Of a DNA stretch of 64,000 nt, positions 24,924 through 34,117 are shown one piece after another. Origin of the DNA: Lachnospiraceae bacterium (GTDB lineage: Bacteria > Bacillota > Clostridia > Lachnospirales > Lachnospiraceae); NCBI GenBank assembly GCA_910575445.1, contig CAJTFW010000003.1:62001-126000 (forward strand). Direction: 5' to 3'. The translations under genes and the position numbers were made by a program. The notes under the pieces were generated by a model. That model was not told the DNA's origin. It worked only from the letters and a program-made list of their open reading frames with translations, and ran no database searches. The first letter of the stretch is position 1, and each line of letters starts with the position of its first letter.

Positions 24924-25269
24924 AAGGCAGATAGGGGCAGCGTATGAAGAACAGGCTGCCCATTTTCTTATCGGACAGGGCTACCAGATACTAGAGAGAA
25001 ATTACCGCTGCCGCCAGGGGGAGATTGACCTGATTGCAAAAGATGGCAAGACTTTAGTGTTTGTGGAGGTAAAATATCGAAAAGACAGACAAAAAGGGCA
25101 TCCGCTAGAAGCCGTGAATCGTTACAAACAGCAGAAGATTATCCGTACAGCAATGTATTATTGTTATAAGCAGAAAGTATTCGATGCACAGGCGTGCCGG
25201 TTTGATATTGTCAGTATCTTAGGCGAAGATATAGAGCTTTTAAAACATGCATTTGAGATGCAGGGATAG
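24910..25269 (+). CDS. yraN: YraN/UPF0102 family endonuclease-like protein
   Basis: 119 aa with GAAYEEQAAHFLIGQGYQIL, RNYRCRQGEIDLIAKDG and LVFVEVKYRK, the GEIDLI..FVEVK motif of the restriction-endonuclease-like fold. The cellular role is unsettled (Holliday-junction or recombination links have been proposed). The start at 24910 is inside the end of rnhB, a common arrangement for this pair. Confidence 0.94.
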   Translation: MTTNKRQIGAAYEEQAAHFLIGQGYQILERNYRCRQGEIDLIAKDGKTLVFVEVKYRKDRQKGHPLEAVNRYKQQKIIRTAMYYCYKQKVFDAQACRFDIVSILGEDIELLKHAFEMQG

Positions 25270-25279
25270 GAGAGATGCA

Positions 25280-26125
25280 ATGGAATGGAATGTAAAGTCA
25301 GATGCAAATGCGATGCAGCTTAAGCAAAAAGGGGAAGTGCCTTATTTTGTCTTTCCCAATCTGGAAAAGACGCATCTGGTACGTCATGGATTTTCCACTC
25401 GGTTTGGAGGGGTCAGCAAAGGACATCTCTCCGAGATGAATCTAAGCTATACCAGAGGCGATAATCCAGAATATGTAACAGAGAATTTTTGCCGGATGGC
25501 TGATGCGATTGGCTTTTTGCCAGAGTCTTTGGTGCTGTCGCAGCAGACCCATACAACCAATATTCGTCTGGTGACCAAAGAAGATAAAGGAAAGGGCTTT
25601 ACAAAGCCTCTAGACTATGAAAATATCGATGGATTGATTACCAATGTGCCAGGACTGACCCTTGCAACTTTCTATGCAGACTGTGTGCCATTGTTCTTTG
25701 TAGACCCTGTCAGCCGTTCGATTGGCTTATCACATGCCGGATGGCGGGGGACACTGAAACGTATGGGGGCGAAGACCGTAGCACAGATGGTCAGGGAATT
25801 TCATACAGAACCAGAACATCTACGGGTGGCGATTGGACCATCTATCTGTCAGGACTGCTATGAAGTCAGCGAGGAAGTGGCAGCAGAATTTAAGAAAGAA
25901 TTTGCAAGATATGCAGATGAACGGCTGGTATACCGCACCAAAGAGGGAAAATACCACCTTAATCTGTGGCGTGCCAATGAGATTGCACTTTTGGAGGCCG
26001 GAGTAAGACAAAAGTATCTGTCAGTGACAAATGTCTGCACCTGCTGCAATCCAGATAAGTTGTTTTCCCATAGAGCAAGCCATGGGATGCGTGGAAATCT
26101 GGCTGCATTTTTGCAGTTACTTTAG
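25280..26125 (+). CDS. pgeF: Peptidoglycan editing factor / purine nucleoside phosphorylase, YfiH-type
   Basis: 281 aa multicopper-oxidase-like (DUF152) protein. VRHGFSTRFGGVSKG, LSQQTHTTNI, TFYADCVPLFF, LSHAGWRGTL and the closing CTCCNPDKLFSHRASHG carry the His/Cys metal ligands. Family members act as purine nucleoside phosphorylase/adenosine deaminase, and PgeF removes mis-incorporated residues from UDP-MurNAc precursors. The ATG at 25280 follows AGGAGAG. It overlaps nothing but trails yraN by 10 bp. Confidence 0.93.
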   Translation: MEWNVKSDANAMQLKQKGEVPYFVFPNLEKTHLVRHGFSTRFGGVSKGHLSEMNLSYTRGDNPEYVTENFCRMADAIGFLPESLVLSQQTHTTNIRLVTKEDKGKGFTKPLDYENIDGLITNVPGLTLATFYADCVPLFFVDPVSRSIGLSHAGWRGTLKRMGAKTVAQMVREFHTEPEHLRVAIGPSICQDCYEVSEEVAAEFKKEFARYADERLVYRTKEGKYHLNLWRANEIALLEAGVRQKYLSVTNVCTCCNPDKLFSHRASHGMRGNLAAFLQLL

Positions 26126-26139
26126 AGGATGGGTGACAT

Positions 26140-26958
26140 ATGGGCAGTGTAAAATATCCGATTTTGCTGGTACATGGTATTGGTTTTCATGACCAGAGAA
26201 TCTTTAACTACTGGGGAAGGATTCCCAAACGATTAACAAAACAAGGCGCGCAGATTTTCTATGGATGCCAGGACAGTCATGCATCTGTGGAGAGTAACGC
26301 GCATTTTTTATATCAAAGAGTGCTTAAGATTATAGAGGAGACTGGGGCAGAGAAGATAAATGTGATTGCCCACTCCAAAGGAGGGCTAGACAGCAGATGG
26401 ATGATTTCACATCTGGACCATGGAAGATATGTGGCTTCTCTGACTACGCTCTCCACACCGCATCGGGGAAGCCATACCGTGGATGTGCTGCTTCGTATGC
26501 CGGACAGACTGGTTCGCATCGTCTCTTTTTTTTGTGACCGCTGGTATGGACTATTAGGAGATAAGCATCCAGAGTCCTATCGGATGTTTCATGAGCTTGC
26601 CACGGAGCCAATGAAGCATTTTAATCAGCAGACACCAAATGCAGAAGGCGTCTATTACCAAAGCTATGCATTTATAATGAAACATTTTTTCAGTGACTTT
26701 ATTATGGCACTTCCTTTTCTGGTGGTAAAGGCGATAGAAGGGCCAAGTGACGGCTTGGTAACGCCAGAGTCAGCGGCGTGGGGAGAATTTCGTGGTATCT
26801 ATACAGGCAATGGCTGGAAGGGAATCTCACATTGCGATGTGGTGGACAGAAGAAGGTACCGTCTCTCAAAGAAGGAACCGACCAATGCGTATAGTATATC
26901 TGATATGGTGGCATTTTATTTTACCCTGATAAAAGAATTAAAAAATCGGGGATTGTGA
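26140..26958 (+). CDS. Lipase-like alpha/beta hydrolase
   Basis: 272 aa without a clear signal peptide. YPILLVHGIGFHD is the oxyanion-hole HG motif, VIAHSKGGLDSRW the nucleophile elbow (Ser in HSKGG), and STPHRGSHTVD follows as in triacylglycerol-lipase-type proteins (lipase/PGAP1-like). The late SHCDVVD may hold the catalytic His. The substrate is not evident. It lies 14 bp after pgeF, with GAGGATGGGTG before the ATG. Confidence 0.82.
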   Translation: MGSVKYPILLVHGIGFHDQRIFNYWGRIPKRLTKQGAQIFYGCQDSHASVESNAHFLYQRVLKIIEETGAEKINVIAHSKGGLDSRWMISHLDHGRYVASLTTLSTPHRGSHTVDVLLRMPDRLVRIVSFFCDRWYGLLGDKHPESYRMFHELATEPMKHFNQQTPNAEGVYYQSYAFIMKHFFSDFIMALPFLVVKAIEGPSDGLVTPESAAWGEFRGIYTGNGWKGISHCDVVDRRRYRLSKKEPTNAYSISDMVAFYFTLIKELKNRGL

Positions 26959-27062
26959 AGATTCTCCATAGAATAAAGAAAATTATGACTAGACAAATTT
27001 TCCAGAAAAATTTAGAATAAAAAGACAGAAAACTTTAAAATATATAGTATGAGGTGGAAAAG

Positions 27063-27797
27063 ATGAAAATTATCAAAGCAAAAGACTATAAGGACTTAAG
27101 CAGGAAAGCAGCCAATCTTATTTCAGCACAGGTGATTATGAAACCAGACTGTGTACTAGGACTGGCAACCGGTTCTTCTCCTGTAGGAACTTATGAGCAG
27201 TTAGTAGAGTGGTATGAAAACGGTGACTTAGACTTTGGCGATGTGACTTCTGTCAATCTTGACGAGTATGTGGGACTTGCAAAAGAGCATGAGCAGAGTT
27301 ACTATTATTTTATGCACAAACATCTGTTCGATTATGTAAATATCAATCCTGAGAGAACCTTTTTGCCAGATGGCACAAACCTGAATAAAGAAGAAGAATG
27401 TGCACGGTATGAGGAAGTGATTCGTTCGGTAGGCGGTGTGGATTTACAGCTTCTAGGATTAGGACACAACGGACATATCGGCTTTAATGAGCCAGGGGAC
27501 GTATTTGAGAAAGGTACGCATTGCGTAACACTTAGTGAGCGCACGATTGAGGCAAACAAGCGTTTCTTTGCATCCGCAGATGAAGTGCCAAAACAGGCAT
27601 ATTCGATGGGAATTCGCACGATTATGATGGCGAAGAAGATTCTCGTGGTAGTCAGCGGAGAGGACAAAGCAGAGGCAGTAAAAAATGCGTTCTTTGGTCC
27701 TGTGACACCACAAGTACCAGGCTCTATCTTACAGATGCATCCTGATGTGACCGTTGTGGCAGACGAGGCTGCATTGTCTAAATGTGACCTTGCATAG
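27063..27797 (+). CDS. nagB: Glucosamine-6-phosphate deaminase
   Basis: 244 aa; converts GlcN-6-P to Fru-6-P plus ammonia. LGLATGSSPVGTYEQL, TSVNLDEYVGL, LLGLGHNGHIGFNEPG and TLSERTI are NagB signatures. The ATG at 27063 follows GAGGTGG. Upstream, CTAGAC within 26984-26999 weakly resembles the centre of a NagR/DasR operator, but only as a partial match. It pairs with nagA 24 bp downstream for amino-sugar catabolism. Confidence 0.97.
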   Translation: MKIIKAKDYKDLSRKAANLISAQVIMKPDCVLGLATGSSPVGTYEQLVEWYENGDLDFGDVTSVNLDEYVGLAKEHEQSYYYFMHKHLFDYVNINPERTFLPDGTNLNKEEECARYEEVIRSVGGVDLQLLGLGHNGHIGFNEPGDVFEKGTHCVTLSERTIEANKRFFASADEVPKQAYSMGIRTIMMAKKILVVVSGEDKAEAVKNAFFGPVTPQVPGSILQMHPDVTVVADEAALSKCDLA

Positions 27798-27820
27798 AGC
27801 AGAATGGATGGGACTTTAGA

Positions 27821-28936
27821 ATGAAGATTATCAATGCAAAAGTATATACAGAAGAAGGAACCTTTCAGGAGATAGATGTATATACAGATGGAGAACGGAT
27901 TGCAAATGAGAGCAACGATGAAGTCGTTATTGATGGCAAGGGATGCTATCTGATTCCTGGACTTACCGATATTCATTTTCATGGATGTATGGGACATGAT
28001 TTTTGTGACGGGACACCAGAAGCGATAGAGGCGATGGCACTTTATGAGGCTTCCTGCGGCGTGACAACGATAGTACCAGCGACTATGACTCTTGGAAAAG
28101 AGACACTTTTAGATATCTGCAAGGCAGCAGCAGCGTATCCTAACCAAAAGGGCGCAATCCTCTGTGGCATCAATATGGAAGGACCTTTTGTCTCCCTAAA
28201 GAGAAAGGGAGCACAAAATGGAGACTATATTCACAAGCCGGATGTCGAGATGTTTCGGGAGCTTAACGAAGCAAGCGGAAAGCTTGTGAAACTTTTGGCA
28301 ATCGCACCAGAAGAGCCAGGTGCACTTGAGTGTATCCGGGAATTAAAGGACGAGGTGGTGCTCTCTGTTGCGCATACAACAGCGAATTATGAGAAGACCA
28401 AAGAGGCTTTTCTAGCAGGAGCAAACCATGTGACACATCTGTATAATGCGATGGCAGGGCTATCGCACAGGGAGCCAGGCGTTGTAGGCGCGGCAGCAGA
28501 TGATGAGCATGTGGAAGTAGAGCTTATCTGCGATGGAATTCATATTCATCCGGTTACCGTCCGCCAGACATTTAAGATGTTTGGGGATGATAGGATTATC
28601 CTGATTAGCGACTCGATGGAAGCGACAGGAATGAAAGATGGAGAGTATTCTCTAGGCGGCCAGAAGGTGGTGAAAAAGGGTAATTTGGCAACACTTGAAA
28701 ATGGAACGATAGCTGGTTCGGCGACAAATCTGATGGATTGTATGCGTACAGCAGTACAGAAGATGGGGATACCACTGGAGAGTGCAATAAAATGCGCAGC
28801 AGTGAATCCGGCAAAATCCGTAGGCATCTACCAGGACTATGGAAGTATTATACCAGGGAAAGTGGCGAATATGGTGTTGCTTAAAGAAGATGATTTGAGT
28901 ATTCAAGAGGTATTTCTAAAAGGGGAAAGAATTTAA
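27821..28936 (+). CDS. nagA: N-acetylglucosamine-6-phosphate deacetylase
   Basis: 371 aa amidohydrolase. LIPGLTDIHFHGCMGHDF carries the metal-binding HxH, GINMEGPFVS the conserved Glu, VAHTTANY and HLYNAM the later histidines, and LISDSMEATG the catalytic Asp. It deacetylates GlcNAc-6-P, feeding nagB. It ends at a terminator at 28954-29005. Confidence 0.97.
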   Translation: MKIINAKVYTEEGTFQEIDVYTDGERIANESNDEVVIDGKGCYLIPGLTDIHFHGCMGHDFCDGTPEAIEAMALYEASCGVTTIVPATMTLGKETLLDICKAAAAYPNQKGAILCGINMEGPFVSLKRKGAQNGDYIHKPDVEMFRELNEASGKLVKLLAIAPEEPGALECIRELKDEVVLSVAHTTANYEKTKEAFLAGANHVTHLYNAMAGLSHREPGVVGAAADDEHVEVELICDGIHIHPVTVRQTFKMFGDDRIILISDSMEATGMKDGEYSLGGQKVVKKGNLATLENGTIAGSATNLMDCMRTAVQKMGIPLESAIKCAAVNPAKSVGIYQDYGSIIPGKVANMVLLKEDDLSIQEVFLKGERI

Positions 28937-28953
28937 GTGGTGATTTAAGAAAG

Positions 28954-29005
28954 GACAGTATCCTGGCGGACTTGTGAGATGTTGGCTGAGGGTACTGTTT
29001 TTTTT
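28954..29005 (+). terminator. Terminator after nagA
   Basis: GACAGTATCCT and AGGGTACTGT pair (one G-U) across a loop of about 24 bases, followed by a run of eight or more T. Confidence 0.75.
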
Positions 29006-29012
29006 GTATATA

Positions 29013-29176
29013 GGACGCTCGCCATGACCTGGCAGATGTTCCTTCCAGACCCCGCTCTCGCTTAATGGACGCCTATAGCGGTACTAAGCTCGCGACTGCG
29101 CGTAACCGCTTGCGCTCGCTAAGTGCCGATGGCGCCCAATGGGTCTTGCAGGAACATCTGCCAGGTCATGGCGAGC
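29013..29176 (+). repeat. Hairpin element family B, copy 2
   Basis: Left arm GCTCGCCATGACCTGGCAGA and the exact complementary right arm (ending GGCGAGC) enclose the B core between TTCC and GGAA. The core agrees with copy 1 (2525-2680) apart from scattered changes, while the arms are unrelated to those of copy 1. It begins GGACGC. It sits in the convergent nagA/prs gap, which has no protein gene. Confidence 0.8.
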
Positions 29177-29275
29177 TGTGTATAGGCTTCGATACACACG
29201 CTTCGGGCGGAATATTACACCTATATGCTATACACAATATTACACGATAGTGTCTTATACTTACCGGTAGTTGTA
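29177..29275. other. Spacer between two inverted B elements
   Basis: About 100 bases with two direct copies of AATATTACAC (near 29210 and 29235) and several short GTATA/TATAC complementary tracts. No gene or recognised RNA was seen. Confidence 0.4.
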
Positions 29276-29442
29276 GTCAGCCAGGGCGGGAGGGCAGTAG
29301 GTTCCTGAAAGACCCATTGGACGCCATCGGCACTTAATGAGCGCAAGCGGAACGCGCAGTCGCGAATTTAGTACCGCTATAGGCGTTCATTAAGCGAGAG
29401 CGGGGTCTGGAAGGAACCTACTGCCCTCCCGTCCTGGCGTCC
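29276..29442 (-). repeat. Hairpin element family B, copy 3 (inverted)
   Basis: Read on the minus strand it begins GGACGCCAGGACGGGAGGG, continues to TTCC, then the B core, then GGAA and a right arm complementary to the left. Core bases match copies 1 and 2, and the arms are different again. It lies directly after the prs stop codon and is inverted relative to copy 2. Confidence 0.8.
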
Positions 29443-29451
29443 TCCTCCCAC

Positions 29452-30624
29452 CTATAAGCGCTCCATCTTCTCCAAAAGGCGATGGATTTTTTCCGTGGGG
29501 TCATTAACATGCTCTGTAGAGACATCATGATTAATACAATCAATAATCGCAGCCAAGAACTTCGTCATATTAGCCTCTACATAGTAAGGTCGGGAGAGCA
29601 AGTCAGGCGTGCGATAGTTTAGATTGGTGGTAACTACATGGCTGATATATCCTTTTTCATAGTATTCATCAAATTTGGCAAGGCCGTCGGTAAAAAGCCC
29701 GAAGGTGGTGCAGACAAAGACTCTTTTAGCTCCGCGTTCTTTGATCTGACGGGCGACGTCTAGCATACTTTCACCAGAAGATATCATATCGTCGATAATG
29801 ATAACATCTTTGCCGGAGAGGTCGTCGCCTAGAAATTCATGAGCAACGATAGGATTCTTGCCATTGACAATAATAGAATAGTCGCGGCGTTTGTAGAACA
29901 TGCCCATATCGACGCCAAGAACGCCGGCAAAGTAGACTGCACGCTCCATTGCACCTTCATCGGGGCTTATAACCATAAGATGGTCTTTATCGATTTTAAG
30001 GTCTGGTTCCGCTTTTACAAGGCCCTTGATAAACTGGTAAGGTGGATTGAAGCTGTCGAAGCCGTAGAGAGGGATAGAATTGCATACGCGAGGGTCGTGG
30101 GCATCAAAGGTGATGATATTGGTGACTCCCATCTGTACAAGTTCTTGAAGTGCAAAGGCACAGTCTAGGGATTCCCGCTGGCTTCTTTTATGTTGGCGGC
30201 TCTCGTAGAGGAAAGGCATGATTACAATAATGCGGTGAGCTTTACCGTTGGCAGCGGAGATAATTCTTTTAAGGTCCTGGTAGTGGTCGTCTGGGGACAT
30301 ATGGTTCTCGTAGCCACAGACTGTGTAGGTCAGACTGTGGTTTGTGACGTCTGCTAAGATAAAGAGGTCAGCTCCACGGACAGAATCATAGAGGATTCCT
30401 TTGGCTTCCCCGGTGCCAAAGCGTGGGCATGCACTTCTGACTAAGTAGGAGGCTTCGTGGTAGCCTCTAAAGTCTAGCGTGTCTTGAAACTCCTGGTTAC
30501 ATTGTTCACGGAATTTTACCAGGTACTTGTCCACAGCTTTTGCAAGCTCTTTGCAGCCTTCTAAGGCTACGAGTCTAAGTGGAGCGATGGGTGTGATACT
30601 TTCGTAAGAGTAATTTTCGGGCAT
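29452..30624 (-). CDS. prs: Ribose-phosphate pyrophosphokinase, long divergent form
   Basis: 390 aa, versus about 315 for standard PrsA. It makes PRPP from ribose-5-P and ATP. VISPDEGAMERAVYF corresponds to the VxPDxGGxxRA motif and VIIDDMISSGESMLD to the PRPP loop (usually DDIIDTxGT). SDN-like and helical N-terminal additions make the protein longer. The ATG at 30624 follows AGGAGG on the minus strand. A possible promoter is TTGTTT (30671-30666), 17 bases, TATTAT (30648-30643). The family call is good, but the altered loop leaves some doubt about full activity. Confidence 0.85.
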   Translation of the reverse strand: MPENYSYESITPIAPLRLVALEGCKELAKAVDKYLVKFREQCNQEFQDTLDFRGYHEASYLVRSACPRFGTGEAKGILYDSVRGADLFILADVTNHSLTYTVCGYENHMSPDDHYQDLKRIISAANGKAHRIIVIMPFLYESRQHKRSQRESLDCAFALQELVQMGVTNIITFDAHDPRVCNSIPLYGFDSFNPPYQFIKGLVKAEPDLKIDKDHLMVISPDEGAMERAVYFAGVLGVDMGMFYKRRDYSIIVNGKNPIVAHEFLGDDLSGKDVIIIDDMISSGESMLDVARQIKERGAKRVFVCTTFGLFTDGLAKFDEYYEKGYISHVVTTNLNYRTPDLLSRPYYVEANMTKFLAAIIDCINHDVSTEHVNDPTEKIHRLLEKMERL

Positions 30625-30817
30625 ATAGTCCTCCTGTTTTATATAATAATACAATGTGTTTACATAAACAAAGTTTATTTTTTGTTCCTATGTATACATG
30701 AATTCCAGTTTCATTATATATCATGGGGGCGAACATTGCAATTTTTTTCAAGATTTAGTATAGTTAAGAAGAAAATGACAGCCTGTCGTGAAAATAGACA
30801 AAAAGGATGGAAAGCAT

Positions 30818-32119
30818 ATGGAACATAAAATCAGTGCAGTAACCCCTAGAAGTATCGCCGAGGAGTTAGGAATCGCTCCAGAGGATGTCTTACTTTCTGT
30901 CAATGGCCAGACACCAGAAGATGTGTTTGACTATCGCTATCTGATAAATGATGAAAAGATATTCGTTCTGATTCGTAAACCAGACGGAGAAGAATGGGAA
31001 TATGAGATTGAGAAAGAATATGAAGAAGACTTAGGTTTAGAATTTGAAAATGGTCTGATGGATAACTATAAATCTTGCCAGAATCGCTGTATCTTTTGCT
31101 TTATTGACCAGCTTCCCAAAGGGATGCGAAAGACGCTTTATTTTAAAGATGATGACTCTAGGCTTTCTTTTTTGCAGGGGAATTATCTGACGCTGACCAA
31201 TATGAGTGAGAAGGATTTGGAGCGAATTATCTATTATAAATTGTCTCCGATTAATATTTCTTTTCAGGCGACCAATCCAGAGCTTCGCTGCCAGATGTTA
31301 AATAATCGTTTTGCCGGAGAGATTCATAAAAAGGTGCAAAAACTTAAGGAAGCCGGGATTGTGATGAATGGACAGATTGTGCTTTGTAAGGGCGTAAATG
31401 ACGGGGATGAATTAGAACGGTCTGTTAAAGATTTAACAGAATATATGCCAGAGCTTCAGAGTGTGTCGGTGGTTCCGGTAGGACTTACGAGATACCGGGA
31501 AGGACTGTATCCGCTTACGCCTTTTAGCAGAGAGGATGCCGTCTTGGTGCTTGAGAAGATTCACAGATGGCAGGAGAAGCTTTTTAAAAAATATGGGAAG
31601 CATTTTATTCATGCAGGAGACGAATGGTATCTGTTGGCAGGCTGGCCGATGCCAGAGGAGGATACGTATGACGGGTATCTGCAGCTTGAAAATGGAGTTG
31701 GTATGGTGCGCTTGCTTTATAATGAGGTAAAGGAGCGGCTAGAGACTTTAGAGGGAGATAAAAGAACGCGCAGACTGACGATTGCGACAGGAGAATTGGC
31801 AGCACCTCTGCTTCAGGAGCTTGTACAGATGATACAAAAAAAATATAAAAATACAGAGGTACAAGTAACAGCAATACACAATGATTTCTTTGGAGAGCAG
31901 ATTACGGTTGCAGGACTTTTGACCGGACAGGATTTGATAGCACAACTTAAGGACAAGATAGCAGGAGACAGACTTTTGTTGTCAGAGCATATGTTAAAGA
32001 GCGGGGAAAGGGTCTTTTTGGATGATGTGACGGTAGAAGATTTGGAAAAAACTTTACAAATCAAAGTATCCATAGTAGAATCAAGCGGAAATGATTTTGT
32101 AGATGCAATATTACAATAG
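30818..32119 (+). CDS. DUF512 radical SAM protein with N-terminal PDZ-like domain
   Basis: 433 aa. A PDZ-like region ([19 protein letters not shown]) leads into a radical SAM cluster motif [16 protein letters not shown] (CxxxCxxC), then [23 protein letters not shown] and a C-terminal DUF512 domain. The family is conserved in Clostridia and typically precedes der (EngA), as here 14 bp downstream. The product is unknown; a ribosome- or Fe-S-linked role is sometimes guessed. The ATG at 30818 follows AAGGATGG; a GTG 30 bases upstream is also in frame. Confidence 0.9.
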   Translation: MEHKISAVTPRSIAEELGIAPEDVLLSVNGQTPEDVFDYRYLINDEKIFVLIRKPDGEEWEYEIEKEYEEDLGLEFENGLMDNYKSCQNRCIFCFIDQLPKGMRKTLYFKDDDSRLSFLQGNYLTLTNMSEKDLERIIYYKLSPINISFQATNPELRCQMLNNRFAGEIHKKVQKLKEAGIVMNGQIVLCKGVNDGDELERSVKDLTEYMPELQSVSVVPVGLTRYREGLYPLTPFSREDAVLVLEKIHRWQEKLFKKYGKHFIHAGDEWYLLAGWPMPEEDTYDGYLQLENGVGMVRLLYNEVKERLETLEGDKRTRRLTIATGELAAPLLQELVQMIQKKYKNTEVQVTAIHNDFFGEQITVAGLLTGQDLIAQLKDKIAGDRLLLSEHMLKSGERVFLDDVTVEDLEKTLQIKVSIVESSGNDFVDAILQ

Positions 32120-32133
32120 AAAGAGGTTTTGGT

Positions 32134-33459
32134 ATGAGTAAACCGATTGTAGCGATTGTGGGACGTCCCAATGTGGGAAAGTCCACTTTGTTTAATGCGT
32201 TGGCGGGAGAGAATATCTCGATAGTCAAAGATACGCCAGGAGTGACAAGAGACCGTATCTATGCGGATGTCACCTGGTTAAACTATCATTTTACCCTGAT
32301 TGATACAGGAGGAATTGAGCCGGACAGTGGTGATATTATCCTGTCACAGATGCGGGAGCAGGCGCAGATTGCGATTGATACAGCGGATGTGATTATATTT
32401 TTGGTAGATGTGCGACAGGGGCTTCAGGATGCAGACTCGAAAGTGGCAGATATGTTAAGGCGCTCAAAAAAGCCGGTGGTGTTAGTAGTCAATAAAGTAG
32501 ACAGTTTCCAGAAATATATGGCAGATGTCTATGAGTTTTATAACTTAGGAATTGGTGACCCGGTACCGGTTTCCGCATCGTCAAGACTTGGGATTGGAGA
32601 TATGCTTGATGAGGTAAGCAGCCATTTTTCAGAAGAGAGTGAAGGGGAGGAAGAAGACGAGCGGCCAAAGGTGGCGATTGTAGGGAAACCCAATGTGGGA
32701 AAATCTTCGATTATCAATAAGTTAGTTGGAGAGAATCGTGTGATTGTCTCGGATATTGCGGGAACAACCAGAGATGCGATTGATACCAATATTCGCTTTC
32801 AGGGCAGAGAGTATGTCTTTATTGATACAGCGGGACTACGAAGAAAAAACAAGATTAAAGAAGAATTGGAGCGCTATAGTATTATCCGCACTGTGACTGC
32901 TGTGGAGCGGGCAGATGTGGTCGTTGTGGTGATTGATGCAACAGAAGGTGTGACAGAGCAAGATGCCAAGATAGCAGGGATAGCCCATGACAGAGGCAAG
33001 GGTATGATTGTCGCAGTCAATAAATGGGATGCGATTGAAAAAAATGATAAGACTATCTATGAGTTTTCTAGAAAGGTGCGGGAAGTGCTTTCGTTTATGC
33101 CCTATGCGGAGATTTTATTTATCTCTGCCGAGACAGGGCAGCGGCTTGGCAGATTGTTTGAGACGATTGATATGGTGATTGAGAACCAGACGCTTCGGAT
33201 TCAGACAGGCGTGCTAAATGAGATTATCATGGAAGCGACCGCGATGCAGCAGCCACCGTCCGACAAGGGAAAAAGGCTGAAGATTTTCTATGTTACACAA
33301 GTGGCCGTAAAGCCGCCGACGTTTGTAATATTTGTCAATGACAAGGAACTGATGCATTTCTCTTATACAAGGTATCTAGAGAACCGGATTCGGGATACCT
33401 TTGGCTTTAAGGGGACTTCGTTAAAGTTTATTATTCGGGAGAGGAAGGAACAAGGGTAA
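32134..33459 (+). CDS. der: Ribosome biogenesis GTPase Der (EngA)
   Basis: 441 aa with two tandem GTPase domains and a KH-like C-terminus. Domain 1 has [13 protein letters not shown] and DTGGIEP; domain 2 has [32 protein letters not shown] and NKWD. The C-terminal KH-like part has [18 protein letters not shown]. It is needed for 50S assembly. AAGAGG lies before the ATG, and plsY follows after one base. Confidence 0.98.
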   Translation: MSKPIVAIVGRPNVGKSTLFNALAGENISIVKDTPGVTRDRIYADVTWLNYHFTLIDTGGIEPDSGDIILSQMREQAQIAIDTADVIIFLVDVRQGLQDADSKVADMLRRSKKPVVLVVNKVDSFQKYMADVYEFYNLGIGDPVPVSASSRLGIGDMLDEVSSHFSEESEGEEEDERPKVAIVGKPNVGKSSIINKLVGENRVIVSDIAGTTRDAIDTNIRFQGREYVFIDTAGLRRKNKIKEELERYSIIRTVTAVERADVVVVVIDATEGVTEQDAKIAGIAHDRGKGMIVAVNKWDAIEKNDKTIYEFSRKVREVLSFMPYAEILFISAETGQRLGRLFETIDMVIENQTLRIQTGVLNEIIMEATAMQQPPSDKGKRLKIFYVTQVAVKPPTFVIFVNDKELMHFSYTRYLENRIRDTFGFKGTSLKFIIRERKEQG

Positions 33460-33460
33460 G

Positions 33461-34093
33461 ATGGTACGTGTGATTTGTCTCGCCATTGGATATGTGTTTG
33501 GGCTGTTTCAGACGGCATATATCTATGGAAGGATGAATGGAATTGATATACGGGAATATGGCAGCGGCAATGCAGGGACGACCAATGCGCTTCGGGTGCT
33601 TGGAAAGAAGGCTGGAGTTATCGTGCTTTTGGGAGATGTGGCTAAGACCGTCTTAGCGGTTGTATTGGTGCGATTTCTATTTCGAAGGGAATATACAGAC
33701 ATGCTGCCGCTTCTTGGCATCTATGCGGCTTCTGGAGCCATCCTGGGGCATAATTATCCTGCTCATCTTGGATTTAAAGGAGGAAAAGGAATTGCCTGTA
33801 CAGCAGGACTGGTGCTGACACTTGGACCGATTGTGACCGCTTTAGAGGCGACGACATTTTTGCTGACGGTATATTTAAGCCGCTATGTATCACTTGGGTC
33901 AATACTGGTGGTTATTGAGCTGATTGTTGACCTTGTGGTGCTTGGACAGATGGGGTATTATGGGATGAGCCAGGCACATCTGATAGAGTTTTATCTGGTG
34001 TGTACGGCACTTTCAGCGATGGCGATTTACCGGCATAAGACGAATATTGTAAATCTTTTGCATGGGACAGAGCGGAAGATTTTTCAGAAGTAG
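33461..34093 (+). CDS. plsY: Acyl-phosphate glycerol-3-phosphate acyltransferase
   Basis: 210 aa integral membrane enzyme starting phospholipid synthesis: acyl-phosphate plus G3P to lysophosphatidate. YGSGNAGTTNALR, GHNYPAHLGFKGGKGIA and the late YRHKTNI are the three PlsY motifs. It is followed 24 bp later by gpsA, which supplies the G3P substrate. Confidence 0.97.
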   Translation: MVRVICLAIGYVFGLFQTAYIYGRMNGIDIREYGSGNAGTTNALRVLGKKAGVIVLLGDVAKTVLAVVLVRFLFRREYTDMLPLLGIYAASGAILGHNYPAHLGFKGGKGIACTAGLVLTLGPIVTALEATTFLLTVYLSRYVSLGSILVVIELIVDLVVLGQMGYYGMSQAHLIEFYLVCTALSAMAIYRHKTNIVNLLHGTERKIFQK

Positions 34094-34117
34094 AGAAAAG
34101 AAAGGGAGAAGGAAATT

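Noticed and set aside
26959-27062. Riboswitch or glmS-type ribozyme before nagB.
   Set aside because: The 100 bases are AT-rich without the conserved cores; at most a weak NagR-like half-site is visible.
29065-29250. A 61-codon reading frame inside the B element.
   Set aside because: It crosses both arms of the hairpin and is not preserved in frame in the other copies.
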